64,000 bases of DNA from Persicaria tinctoria (Eukaryota > Streptophyta > Magnoliopsida > Caryophyllales > Polygonaceae). Every line of letters starts with the position of its first letter. Positions within the stretch are counted from its first letter, which is position 1. The DNA lies in NCBI GenBank assembly GCA_037127255.1, contig JBANSL010000012.1, positions 24,748,615 through 24,812,614 of the forward strand. Reading direction: 5' to 3'. The notes beneath the pieces are model-generated. The model made no database searches, had not been told where the DNA came from, and worked only from the letters and a program-made list of their open reading frames with translations. The position numbers and the translations under genes were made by a program. Below, piece after piece: positions 12,664 through 24,396 of this stretch.

Positions 12664-12700
12664 ACAGTGTCCCGTGCGTAGCACGGGTCTGCCACCCTAG
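12664..12700 (+). mobile_element. Second Helitron 3' terminus, same family as the one at 9712
   Basis: The perfect stem CCCGTGC-GTA-GCACGGG (12671-12687) is followed nine bases later by CTAG at 12697-12700 and then T. Stem sequence, spacing and the GTGT/ATGT bases before the stem match the terminus at 9684-9712, so both belong to one family. It may close an outer Helitron into which the element ending at 9712 inserted. Confidence 0.72.
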
Positions 12701-12918
12701 TAAGGTTGGTTACTTGGTTCTGCAATTTTAGAAGATGGTAAAATATTGGACCAGAAAAAAAAATGGTACTAATAATAATTAATAAAAAAGTTTGTTTGCT
12801 AAAGTTATAACTTTAAAATTATATAGTTTTTTTTTAAAAAAAATCACATTGAGCTATAATGAATAAGGAGGATAAGAGATATTCATTTTAAATTTTTGAT
12901 ATTTTTATTTTATATTTA

Positions 12919-12945
12919 CACTAGTGTTTTGACCCGTGCGTATTA
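12919..12945 (-). mobile_element. Possible third Helitron terminus, reverse orientation
   Basis: Read on the minus strand this is ACGCACGGGTCAAAACACTAGT, which shares the GCACGGG stem arm and the CTAG-T end with the two plus-strand termini. The partner stem arm has decayed (AATAATAC), so no hairpin remains. The call rests on similarity to the neighbours only. Confidence 0.35.
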
Positions 12946-14329
12946 TTTTTTTATAAATTATATATAAAATAATACTATTTTGAATCATATAATTAATTTT
13001 TATAATATATAGTAATATTTTTAAGTTATAATTATTAATAATTTATCACCATGGAAAAGGTTTTTATATAAATATATTAAGATTATTTATGATAAAGTTT
13101 AACCGCTAAATTGTTAATTATCAAATGTACTAATGGTTGGATCTTATAATTGGCTTTTTATTAGAGGGATATATGTTTAATTAAAAAAAACTATGATGTT
13201 TATGAAAATTTATATGATCTGATAAGAATTATAGTATTAATTTTAAAATTATTAATCTATATATATATATATATATATTATTGTGAATCTAAATATTATA
13301 TATATATATATATTTTTTTTGATTAGGTAAAAATTCGGATGGGTAACCCAGTCCGATAGCATCTAACAGGGCCAAACGGATAGGGGAACCTATCCGAAGG
13401 CATCCTGTCGGATGAGGTCGAGAAGACCTGAATCATCAATATACAATACTAAAGCAGAGGCGTGGAAATCCTATGTGGCGGGCTCTGGTGCGATTCGCTC
13501 ACGTGTTATTTTATGGTGCATTCTGACCGGGTTTTTTGCCACGTCAATTAATGATGATCCAATAAATTTAAGTCACATCAAACGATAACCACATCTATTT
13601 ATACGCGTGTCATCTTATGTGTTATTTTAATTGAAGATTAAATTTAATTCTTAATATAATTATTCAATATCATATCTTAAGTGGTTACAAAATCTATTAT
13701 TTTTAATATAAATATTCAACTTTATATCTTAGTTATTACAAAATCTATCATTTTAATATAAATATTTGACTTTATATCTTAGTTATTATAAAATCTTAGT
13801 TATTACAAAATCTATTATTACAAAATCTATCATTTTACGATAGCACCTCTGGGGAAGGATCTCCCCCCGAATCCCGGTTATCTAGACCACCACCCACTGG
13901 ATCTGAGCCCCGACCCCTCCTCTCTCCTGATTGGAAAATCGTCTCATGTAGTTCTCCCTACAACAATCGATTTTGGTCAAAATCCATTCCACTCAGGGAT
14001 CCCTTCTTCTTGCTTTTGCCCTTTGCCATACCCTAAAGACGAGCCATGCCCTAGTGGCCGGCGCCGACGCCGTCTACGAGAGGAACAAGATGTTCAAGCC
14101 AAAATCGCCATGTAATTGCCCTAGAGAAAGATAGCACTTTTTAGCTGATCTAGTAGAATTGATTCTTAGAGACAATCATTTGGATGGGGATATCTCAAAA
14201 TTAGATTTTTCAAGGCTTGATCATCTTCAAAAACTCCTTGGGAAGTGCATACAAGAGGAGAGGGAGGATAGGAGCAAGCTAATCAACTGCAACATTGGAG
14301 ACGCTGACGGGAGGAATTCGTTGTGTCCC
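12946..14329. other. Mixed debris: (TA)n tracts and short captured-looking pieces
   Basis: (TA)n runs occur at about 13257-13280 and 13298-13312. A GC-richer block at 13330-13440 and another at 13840-14120 look like gene scraps but match nothing I can name. ATCAATATACAATACTAAAGC near 13435 resembles a Helitron 5' start. At 14159-14230 a short frame reads LRDNHLDGDISKLDFSRL, which faintly resembles a leucine-rich repeat but is too short to trust. Confidence 0.35.
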
Positions 14330-15752
14330 TATCAAAATATAACTCAAACCTACAAACTAGTATAACAAGTAAGTAAGAGGTCGATCCCATAGAGAATCAA
14401 ACATTTATGAGCAATGTGTATTTACCAATTAGTAGAAAGGGGGTTTCGATTGATTGAAATAGAAAGAAAACAAAATAAACTATAAACTAGGTTAATGCAA
14501 AACAATTTAGAGAAGATCGCTTTACCTAAATTATCCACTTTATTTGGTTGAGTTGATATTGTAACTTCCTTTTGTCTTTTTAGTCTTCCTATGAATGTCT
14601 TGTCCCGACCTAATATAGATACTAATCCAACTAGTCCTAGAAACCCTTATCTGATAAGCAGTCCCTAAAGAAGAATTTAACCCAATCAATAGCTTTAAGT
14701 TCAAAAATTAACCAAGGTATTTGCAGTACCTAAAAAGGTATTTAAGAACACATCCAACTTCCTACGCATCCAATTAGTTCAATCAACCCTAAAGGGATAA
14801 GTTTGTCACTTGAGTTAAGGTTTACAATCAGGAAACTACAAAACCTTAACAATTGAATTGATTCTACCTAGTTGATCAGGCAAGATAAAATAAACCAATC
14901 AACAATAAAGCGCAAAGAAGTCGAAACATTCAATATAGGAATTAAGGAACAAGATTCAGAAACTTACAACTCAATCCAAACAAAGTTTCAAATTGCAAAC
15001 AGAACGGAGAAAGTTTAGTTGCCCATGGTGAACATCGCTCTCAATCTAAACCAAATTGTCTTGAATCCTAATTTAATGAATGAATGAAAACCTATGGCTA
15101 AGCCCTCTCTAATTGTTTCGTAAAGAGTCGGCCTCCAAAAGATAGATAAATAGGGTTTTGGATAGACATAACATGTGCCGCGTAAAACCTAAGTGCTGAC
15201 GGAACATGTTGCGGCCGCCACATCCATGCCGTGGCCGCTGCCTGGCTTTTCCTTGACATTTCTGGCTGCAACCGTGTGGCGGCCGCTGCCTGTATGCTGC
15301 GGCTACTGCATCTGTCTCTCACAGAAAATGCAGCTCGATTCATCTCTTGTCATCAACATGAAAGTTGTAGCTTTCTAAAAGAGCTTTCCAACACATGGTC
15401 ATAATATTCAATTGAACAACTAAGGCCTCCAAATAGTGCAAAACAAGTTCAGCATGGCTGGCGACAACTTCTGTAGATTCGTTCTTCATTTAGGTTCTAT
15501 TCTTCTTCCAAAGACCTCTTTAAATCTTCATGTAAGCTTCTTTAATCAACTTGACTTTCTCAATGCGTTATCAACCCATGTCTCATCCTCGGATCGACAT
15601 TTTACTTGAAATAATCAATAAAAGTGTGTAGATTTCGACTCCACTAACATAGAGAACAACTATATATGCTAATTATACTTAAACCATGCATGATATGCAT
15701 CTTAACTAAGCTAAATGCAACCTATTATGCCTAACTAAATGCGTGCTATCAG
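14330..15752 (-). mobile_element. Probable solo LTR or LTR remnant of a Ty3/gypsy element
   Basis: Read on the minus strand it starts TGATAGCACGCATTTAG and contains GGGATCGACCTCTTACTTAC and TTTTGATAGGGACACAACG near its end. This combination is common at the ends of long LTRs of plant gypsy elements that use the TGGCGCC primer site. No internal region follows on either side, and I could not find a matching 5-bp duplication. A cluster of GCGGCCGC-like motifs lies at 15210-15300. Confidence 0.38.
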
Positions 15753-16074
15753 ACCATGTGATAGTTGGATGAGAATCGATAAATAGAGTTAGGGTTTTTT
15801 TACTTAGTGGAGCAGCATAAGAAAAGTGAAATTTCGTAAAGCCTGCTTCCTACTAAAATTTTAAAGCCCATCCCGCGCAGATGAGAGTTCCAAAGCCTAC
15901 TACTTTCATTGTCAAATTTCAAGGACCCGGGAAAAATGAAAATTAATCAAAGTTAAAAAAAATCTACCCAAAGTGAGTCTTAACTAAGAAAAAAATAAAT
16001 AAAGAAATGTATCTACCGACTACCAATATGAATATGAAATTAATTTAGAGATGCTTCTTACAGTAGGGTGTTAT

Positions 16075-16395
16075 GTGAATACGAGTAGCTCGAATTCAAC
16101 TCGTACTTGACTCAAATCCGTTCATTTTCTAAACGAGCTGAGTATGAGCACATTTTTAGCTCGGTTCAAAGCTCAGCTTGTTCGAATTAAGCTCGAATAG
16201 CTCGAATTTTATGGAATTTCTAAAATTTCATTTAAGTAATTGTACAATGACCAAGTATAATTGCTTAAAGCTTGAAAAAAGCTCGACTCGAGCTCGTTCA
16301 TTTCCTAAATGAGCCAAATATGATCACATTTTTAAGCTCGAGTCAAAATTTAGGCTCGGCTCGAGCTTGTTCATATCCTAAATGAACAGAATATG
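16075..16395. repeat. GCTCG-rich interspersed motif block
   Basis: The block repeats words such as AGCTCGAATTC, GCTCGGTTC, AGCTCGAATAGCTCG, GCTCGACTCGAGCTCGTTCA and GGCTCGAGCTTGTTCA at irregular spacing, in both orientations. Each is made of the same GAGCTCG core. This resembles the repeated subterminal regions of plant DNA transposons, where transposase binds. No terminal inverted repeats or transposase gene could be matched to it. Confidence 0.45.
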
Positions 16396-16559
16396 AACAA
16401 GAAATACTAGGCTAGTTCAACTTTTGGCACGACAATGGGTTCTTAGACACACACCTCTCACTAACATAGCTAAAAACAAAAACATGATAAACAATGCAAC
16501 CAAAGTTAACGACTTTTGGCACGAAAACTGGTTCTTAAACTAAATTTTGACAAATCCTT

Positions 16560-16960
16560 ACGGGATAACAGAAACTCCGCAATTGAATTCGTGATTCGCG
16601 GTCCTGAAGCAAATTGGGTCTATATGAAAGGAGCTAGTATCCCTTCTAGCTAGGTTATCAAAGCTAAGGCAATAGTGTTGAGAGAAGGAATCTGTAAAGC
16701 ACTGGAACTTAATAACCAAAACATCAAAATAGAGGATGATAACATTTGCATTATTAATGTACTTAAAGGAATAGCATACACCCATTAGGACAAATGTGTA
16801 TCCATTTCTCTGGCAATCGTAAATCTCGAAGCAACCTTTTGGTCTCATAAAAGCTTCAAGGATGGTTGTGGTTTGGCGACACCAATTTTCCCACATTATG
16901 AAGGAGTTCATTGAATCTAGCTTAAGACAGATTGTGCCTAAAAAATTTAGCAATGCCTGA
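16560..16960 (+). pseudogene. Second RNase H-like (RVT_3) domain relic
   Basis: A plus-strand frame reads FVIRGPEANWVYMKGASI, a stop, then KAKAIVLREGICKALELN and IEDDNICIINVLKG, matching the first half of the plant RVT_3 RNase H domain (start of the strand pair, the E/A-A helix, and the D in the EDDN motif). The last part of the domain (WRHQFSHIMKEF region) is in another frame. Stops and frameshifts show it is dead. It is less related to the copy at 7350-7753 than a duplicate would be, so it came from a different element. Confidence 0.5.
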
Positions 16961-17399
16961 CAACAATGAAGTGGAACAACTTGGATATACTAGCCGTTTT
17001 GCTGCCCTCAACCCATCGAAGAATCGATTAGATAGCAAGGAAATATCTTTATTACTATAGCCCAAAGATGTTGTTGCTTGCGGTTTAGTCATTTCTTCTC
17101 CAAGATCCAAAGACCCCTCCTTTGTGCGACAACTTAATTCATCATTAATTAGGATCAATTAACGTGCCAAAATCGAATGATTCGTAAGGAGGAATAAAGT
17201 CGGGTCGACTGCCTGCATCGAAAACCATTCTCTGAGAAGGATTTGCATATGCATTTCGATCCCAAAGAAGTTCAAGCCATTAACACTAGAGATCGATGGT
17301 TCCTCTAAATTATGCATTACTTGGGTCATAGTGTCTCTAGTTCCATGTGCAGTCCACTCATAATAGTTGTCAGTAAAACCCTTTCGATACAGATGATGA

Positions 17400-18646
17400 T
17401 GTTCATGTTTTATGCCATGTTTTATATCTACTTTTATATCAATTTCTGCATGCATTTCATGCATTTGGGTTAGAATAATACAGAATATATGTAGTTTATG
17501 TTTATTTGCAATATATGGAGGTCTACATAAGTTTTTGTTATATTTTGCAGAAATCGGACGCACTTCGGAGCTTAAAGAAAACTCATGGAGAAGCTAAGAA
17601 TGGTGCAGCTGGAGAAAAGGCCATTTTTCGGCATTCATCATTCTGAATCAAGCTTTTATATTTACCAAAATCAAGAATCAAGCTTTTATGTCTTCATGAG
17701 AGTTGTAGCCCTCGGAAAGAGCTTTTCAATGCATGGTCATATACGTCAATCCGACGAACGAGGACTCGGGAAAGTGCGTTTTAAGAACAGATCAGAAAGC
17801 TGAGAGATTTACTTGATCTCGAGTTAACCTACTCGATCTTGACAAAAGGTATCCGAGCACATTTGGTTGAGTAAGCACTGATCGAGGAAATTGAGTCAGA
17901 GACAACCCGACTCCCGGAGCCTTACTCTATCTCGAGGAATCTAGTCGAGATAGACCAAATCCTGATGCCATGTCCGGAGTCGAAGAGATGCGCCAAGTCG
18001 AGAAGCCGAGGACTCGGAGACGCCGGGCACACTTTACTCGATCTCAACAAAAGTTGTCGATATCGACAAAATCTTCACCACCAGTCCAAGCCAGTGCCGA
18101 GGAGAAGAGTCCTCGACCAAGACCAAGCAAGTCAATGAGACATGGTTACTCGATCTCGAGTAAGCTCCTCGATCTCGAGGACCTCAGAGAGCCAAGGTCC
18201 GAGCCATGACGAGCACTAGCTGCTCGGCCATGCCCAGCCAAGCCATACTCGACGCCACTTCTACTCGATCTCGAGGAAGTTTGTCGAGATCGAGGAAATC
18301 GCGTCCCGAAGCCGCGTTACGCGTTTTGCTGTCCTACTCTGTTTGGGGTTGCTTGGAGCTGAAGATTGCCGAGATCTATCCGAAAATATCAAGTTCTATC
18401 TATGGAGAAGACCTACCTACACATGGAAGATATTTTGCTACTTTTAGATATAATTTCCCCTTATAGATTTAATTCCTTAATTGCATTTATTTATCTTTAA
18501 GTCTTTAAATATAGATTTAGATAAAGATAGAGATATTCTATCCTTGAATAGCAAGGAATAGAAGGCTATAAATAAAACCTTAGAGACTGGTTTTTCATCA
18601 TTCAATTTCAGACACAATTCAATTTCAGAGAGAACAAGTAAGTAGT

Positions 18647-18720
<74 letters not shown>

Positions 18721-19664
18721 GGTGAGCAAGGTGGCAAGACGAAAGTGGATTTGTCTTGTTTGGTTGTAAGCTTTCTTTATTTAATTCAATGCAAGTTAGT
18801 TTCTTTTGTTATTTAATGTCTTTCTTGATGATGAAGAGCGAGTAGTCCACCCACTTCTGGGGCTGGGGTGAGCCCGACGGTGGCCATGTGAGGTGATGCG
18901 GTAAAGGTACAATCTTGTTATGTAATCCGTCTTCTATCCCTATAAGCATGATTCTTTTGCGAGAGTTGAAGGTGATCCTTGTTTGTATTATTGAAGAGAA
19001 AGTGATCTTAATGCAACTTGGATTAATTATGCGAAAAGGGTTAGTAACAATTAGAGTTTATGCGGAAGCCTCTATATTCCTATTTGTTAATAACGAAAGT
19101 TATTTTGATGGAAAGCATGGTCTTTTATACCTTTATGTGTTACTTTGCATGGTTATCGTTGTGGTGTTGATACCCTGACTTTGGAAGTTCTTTATATATT
19201 GAGTTTATTTCTTCCGAAATCAACGATTCTGTGTTCGAAGTTGCAATTTACATTTTCTGTTTGTTTGGTCGATCTAGAGTAGTTTTAGTCGATTTAGAGT
19301 ACTGTTTACTCGAGATCGAGTACATTGTTGTCTAGATCGAGTTGTGTTTCTGAGTTTTCCGAGTTTCTATCGTCTCTGTTTTTAGTCTATCTCGAGTACG
19401 GCTTTGTCGAGATCGACAAGTTTCTGTCTTTGCTTTTATTTCTACTTTCGTTTGTTATTTCTGTCTTTGTTTCTTTGTTTCTGTCTTTCTGCTATTCTGT
19501 CTGTGAGATTTACAACTACCTGGGATACGCTGACACGCTTCCTCGTGGATCGATCCCGACTTCCCACTACTGCACAAGGAGGAGGTCTTGTAATTATTTG
19601 CTGGGGCACAAATCTGGTTTGATTTATTTTATTATATTTTGAACTCGATTTCCTCCTTATGTCA
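17400..19664 (+). mobile_element. Solo LTR of the same family as the element at 26324-35832
   Basis: The 2265-bp segment aligns end to end with the LTRs of the Athila-like element: same start (TGTTxxTGxxxxxATGCCATG), the GAGTAGTCCACCCACTTCTG core, the TATAAATA box (18567-18574) and the closing CTTCCTCGTGGATxCGATCC. It is flanked by a perfect 5-bp duplication, GATGA, at 17395-17399 and 19665-19669. No internal region remains, so it arose by recombination between two LTRs. It is clearly more diverged than the two full-length LTRs are from each other. Many TCGAxxTCGA palindromes lie at 17815-18300 and 19290-19415. Confidence 0.88.
18642..18714. repeat. (GTA)n followed by (GA)n microsatellite inside the solo LTR
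   Basis: Several GTA units run into about 28 GA units ending before TTTGTGG. The tract lies between the TATA box and the conserved core of the LTR, so in the presumed transcribed leader. The two intact LTRs of the family have no such tract, so it grew in this copy. Frames rich in serine-leucine over it are artefacts. Confidence 0.9.
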
Positions 19665-19835
19665 GATGACAACAAACTTTATCCTCAATCTCATATTATC
19701 CATTATTACATTTCATACAAGGGCATTTTTATCTTCTTCTCATCCATCAAATGCACTTGTAAAGTCGTAAATTTTTTGAATTTTTCAACACCTTCAAGAA
19801 ATTCCGGAGACCACTCACCCACATGTGATCGATGC

Positions 19836-22800
19836 CTACTGACACTGTACATCCAATTGTGATTCTCCATTTGGCATGGGAAAAAAATATTGTAACCTTA
19901 TATTTCCATCGAATGGTCCCTCAAAATTGACCTCACATAGCTCTACAAATCCGGTATAGCCTCGAAATAACGATCTCGAGGCTATATTCGATGCCACTAG
20001 CTTTGAATATACAATCAAGTTCATACCTTTGAGGCGCATTAGCCAATTTTTTTCTTATGCATTTCATTTTTCTTCCTTTTTTTTTAAATTTTAATTCAAG
20101 CTATTGTAGTGCATTAAATAACAATAAAGTGAGCCTTAAAGTCACCCTACACTATGGTTTAATGTAGGGCTGAGCTTCTGGTCTGGTCCAAGACCGGCGG
20201 ACCGGAAACTTTAAAAACATGGACCATGGATCGGACCGGGATCGGAATATATGGTCCCGGGTTTTCCGGTCCACGGACCGTTAGGACCAGTTAGACCGGA
20301 AAACTAAATCTGATTTTTTTTTAGTTTTGAAAATTCATCATAATTATTAAATGTTTAAGGTGTACAATTAAATTTCTCCTAGATCTAGATCTGAAAACTG
20401 AAATTGCTCCAACAACCTACCTACAAAACTAGATCTGCAAATTTCAGTTTGTACTTCAATTTGAAATTTCTTTACACCTATATCTGAAAAATGGAGAGTG
20501 AAGAGAGGTCTACGGTTGGGTGGTGCGCTTATGGCGATGGACAGTATGGTTGGCCGGTGGCGGTGGCGACAGGCGTGGGCGAGAGAGTCGGGCGGTGGCT
20601 ATGAGGTTCGACTCTATGCGAGAGTGTGAGGCTAGGACTCCTATGAGCGTACCTGAACGATGTGAGAAGAGAGTGAAGAATGAAGAGAGAGGGGAGAGAC
20701 TCGAGAGATGCCTACACAGTACGCGATGACCGATGAACGATGGGGATTGGGCGAGGGCTGCGGTGAGGGCGGTGGCGAGGGGTGGCGGCGACCGGGTGAG
20801 AAAGTTTGAGGGAGTGAGAGAGCATCAATGAATGCTTGCTGGGTGAAGAGAGACTAAGAGAGATCGATCGAAGTTAGGGTCGGCACTAACCTGTGAACTT
20901 TAACAAGAAATAAAGAATGAAAGAGGCAGGAAGGAGAAGGACTAAAGGAGGCACGCCTAATGCCTTCTGCACAATTTGTTTTTTAAAGATATGGATTCCG
21001 ATCCAATTTTGGCCCGGACCGGAAATTCCGGTCTGGTCCCGGTTTTGGACCGGAACCCGGAAATCATAAAATCTTGGACCGTGGGCCAGACCGTAATATA
21101 CCGGTTCGATCCAAAGACCATAAATTCCGGTCTAGTCTCGGTTCGATTCTAGTCCGATCCACATTTTGCCCAACCCTAATTTAATGTTAAAAAAGCCTTG
21201 CTTTTTGGCATAAAAATATATATGAGATAGAAGGTTAAAGGTTAGAGAATAGCACTGCCCTCAAATCTTACCTCAGATTTACCCTCGAAGTCAATCTTAA
21301 ACTAGAACATATAACCTCGAAATAAAGAATTCGAGGCTATAATAAATGCCACTAGCTTTGAATTTACCATGTCACCCAAAAACAAATCTACCTCCCCATC
21401 CTTTCGTGTCCTCTATCCCCTTCCTTTTCATCGAAAAGTCTGTCTTTAGCTCAATCTTTCCCAACATCACCCTCCTTCTCTACATCAATGTCAAAAGAAG
21501 TGTTAGCATCCCTTTCTCTTTCTTACCCGGCTCTTCCCATCCCTTTAGCAATCCGTAATCCATTGACGACCTCCTCCAACACTTTCATCTGCATGGATTA
21601 GGTTTTTAGCATCATTCATACGGACTAAGGTGAACAAAAACGTTCAGAAAACAACAGCAGGTGACCTTCGTATTTCAAAACTCATTTATAATTCAGAAAC
21701 AATCCCAATTAAAACAGAAAACGACATTGTTGTTCAACAACCAATGAATTTGAAATAAAAAAACAAGAGAATGACATCAGAGGAAATATGTGGTATTCGT
21801 AGGACTATTCAAATTCATATCAGATTCTAATCGTCGCTTAATTTCATATCGAAATGATTAGGACAGTATCCTTTAAATATCAATATTTACGTGTCACCTT
21901 GAAAATGTCACGTGTCAGGAGTCCATTTACCCTTGTCACCTAAGCTATGTAAATTCTACAGAAAACGAAGATGTGTGAATGAATGACGTATTTTCCTATT
22001 CAATTTGAAACCCATGTCACCTAATTTCTCTTTCAAACAAAAAAAATTCAAATCAAACACGGCTCAAAACTCAATCGTTCTTCTTTAATCACCCACCAAA
22101 ACATCACCATATCCTAATTTCAATTCCCACCATTGCCACCCTCTTCGGTCTTCCTAAACCCTAAATGCAAATTTCCCCTAACCACACCTGAAAACCACCT
22201 TTTTCATCCTTTAATCGCACCCACCATTCACACATCGCCAATTGTCGGAGTGTGAATGAATGACGTATTTTCCTATCCAATTCGAAATCCATTCCTATCC
22301 AATTCGCACCAGTCACCCCTCCACAACCCATCACTCAACCCACCATTGCTCTTCAATACCTAAACCCCATTGCAACTCCTTCACCCACACACCCAACACC
22401 CCACGGTTGCACAAAATGGAGAAGAGAGAGAATGATTTCGGGCTGAAGGAGAGGGGAGAGTACCATAGTTCGGCGTCGGCGTTCTTGCCTTCTCCTTCAC
22501 ACTCCGACAGCGGTGGATGTTCTTCGACCTCCTTCTGTTTGAAATCGCCAGTTGTCTTCCCCTTTCTTTTTTCTTTCGTTTTTTTTTGAAATGATGAGAG
22601 AGAACTGAGATGGAGAGAGAGGGGGAGTACATTTAATGCTTCTCAATTTTTTTTCTCTTTTTTTTGGCAAGGTTTCCTTCTTTCCTTTTATTTTCCTTTT
22701 TTCTTTTTGATGAATTTACCCCCTACCCTAGGTTAGCAACCAGAACTTTTTTTTGCCAAATTTTGGATTTTGGATTATTTTTGCAAATTTTTAGAAGGCT

Positions 22801-23131
22801 AGGTTATTTTTGCCAAGATTGCAAAAAAGTGGGTCATTTACCTCTATTCTCTCTATTTTTTTAATAGGTTAATAGGAATGGACACTCTACCAATTATTTC
22901 AAAAACTAGGTCATTCCTCCAATTAGAACGAAAATTTATCGTTGTTATATGGACTCAAAGAAAGCCTCGAATTTGTATTTGTTGCCAAATAGCGTCAAAA
23001 TTTAGCCTTGAGAATATTTCGATTCTAAGTTGCATCGAAAGGATGTATAATCGAGGGTAGTAGCCTCGAACTTAACCTCAAAACATTCCGAGGCTAACAC
23101 TTCGTGGTAATCTCGCATGTTTCTAGCCGTG
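19836..23131 (-). mobile_element. Probable 5' part of the CACTA element with subterminal repeats and a captured-looking segment
   Basis: GAGGCTA-type words recur at about 19960-20015, 21308-21365 and 22970-23095; two of them extend to a shared phrase ending GCCACTAGCTTTGAAT. Such repeated short motifs are typical of CACTA subterminal regions. On the minus strand the segment would start at 23131 with CACGGCTAGAAACATG, a decayed form of a CACTA terminus. Between 21980 and 22640 there is a C-rich segment with a 45-bp direct repeat (GAATGAATGACGTATTTTCC at 21977 and 22255) that looks like captured leader DNA. A separate hAT element sits inside at 20165-21178. Confidence 0.42.
20165..21178. mobile_element. 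Non-autonomous hAT-like element, about 1.0 kb
   Basis: The ends are TAGGGCTGAGC (left) and GCCCAACCCTA (right, the inverse of TAGGGTTGGGC). The flanking 8-bp sequences, GTTTAATG at 20157-20164 and ATTTAATG at 21179-21186, differ at one base. An 8-bp duplication with TAGGG-type ends is the hAT signature. Both ends are packed with GGACCGG/CCGGTCC words in opposite orientation, as expected for subterminal binding sites. The GC-rich middle (20510-20960) encodes no transposase and may be captured DNA. It would depend on a hAT transposase from elsewhere. Confidence 0.8.
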
Positions 23132-23311
23132 TTATATTATTAGTTTGGTATTAGATTATTATTACTATATGTTATTTCTGAATTTTGTGATAATATATAT
23201 TTTTTGAAAATATTATATATGTTATAAATTGTTTTAAAAGTAATATTATTTGGCATATGTATTTTAGATGATGTTTAAAATTTGATTTTGGAAACTTGTG
23301 AAATAATTTAT

Positions 23312-24387
23312 GGGGAATTACTAGCAAATACCCCTCTTTGATATTTGGTTTGCAAAAATACATAATTTTGAAAACAATTGCATCAATATATGGAAATTTG
23401 CAAAAATACCTTATTTGATTATCAAAACTATCCATCACCTCCAAAAAATCAGGAAAAAAAAGGTTAAATATTTTTGGTATTTTTCTTTTTTTCTTATATT
23501 TTTAAATTATTTTTAAATTATATTAAATAAATAAATTAATAAATAACTGGAATTAAAAAAAAAATCTCAATCCCAATCACTACTAACAGTTAGCCCCTAA
23601 GTAACCGACCCAATTCCAATATCTAGTGGTTATGATTTATTCGTCTCATATCTTTACTCAATCTATCGCCGATTTTAGATCATATCCTGTCAATGTTCAT
23701 ATTTGGGATTGTTAAAGACAATATTCATCCTGTCAATGTGATAATATTATGGTTTCAAGATATATAGACAATCCTTTTGTAAATATGGTTAATAATCATG
23801 AAGATATGATTTACCGTATCTTCAGTGATTCTCTTTTCGATTATAGCTTCAATCCTGTCAAAGTAACCTACAGTCTTGTCATTATGAACATTACTCCTGT
23901 CGTTGTGAACAAATAACTTTGTCATCTTGGACATGCTTTTAATTTATATTTATGGTATGGATAAAATCATATCTTTATTCTCTTGCCTATTATAGGCCTC
24001 CATCCTGTCATTATTAATTATCAGCTTTGTCACAAATAACCTATATCCTGTCAAAAACAAATTTTAATCTTGTGATTCTTGTCACAATTAATTCTCTTAC
24101 TAAGGCAATTATTTTCATCTGGCTAGTTTTATTATTTTTAAATTTCTGAGAAAAAATATTAAAAACATTATTTTAATATATATTTTTACTTTTCTTTTAA
24201 TTCATAATTCTCCTTTTTCATGATTTTTACATTTAAATTTAAAGGTAAAATCAGTCATTATTTTTTTTAGCACAAATGGCCTATTTTTTAGCACAAATGA
24301 CCCACCCATCCTATTTTGGCTATTCTTAGAAAACATGTATACTTTTGCAAACCGAACACCGATTTGGTGTATTTATGCAAATCGGCC
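23312..24387. mobile_element. Non-autonomous Mutator-like element with perfect 9-bp duplication
   Basis: Both sides carry the identical 9-mer ATAATTTAT (23303-23311 and 24388-24396), the duplication size of Mutator-like elements. The ends form inverted repeats of roughly 70 bp: GGGGAATTACTAGCAAATAC at the left and, inverted, GGCCGATTTGCATAAATAC at the right, with a shared TTCGGTTTGCAAAA/TTTGGTTTGCAAAA block. No transposase is encoded. The interior contains a run of degenerate CCTGTCA-type words (23685-24085). Confidence 0.85.
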
Positions 24388-24396
24388 ATAATTTAT

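Larger units (their letters stand above)
17159..19835 (-). pseudogene. CACTA (En/Spm-type) transposase-associated domain fragment, split by a solo LTR
   Basis: Removing the LTR at 17400-19664, the minus strand gives a transposase-associated domain as in plant CACTA elements: EWSPEFLEGVEKFKKF and the helix before it at 19750-19835, a CPCMKCNNG cysteine cluster at about 19690-19720, then HHLYRKGFTDNYYEWTAHG at about 17330-17398. The domain is thought to bind DNA. It is broken by one extra A in the A-run before the CPC motif, by a stop just after NNG, and by the LTR itself. No TNP2 transposase core follows below 17159, so the element is truncated. Its likely 5' end is at 23131. Confidence 0.62.

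Noticed and set aside
14159..14365. Leucine-rich-repeat-like frame
   Set aside because: Only about one repeat unit resembles LxLxxNxLxG; the rest has no match, so no gene is called.
18477..18737. Ser/Leu-rich minus-strand frame
   Set aside because: Produced by the (GA)n microsatellite.
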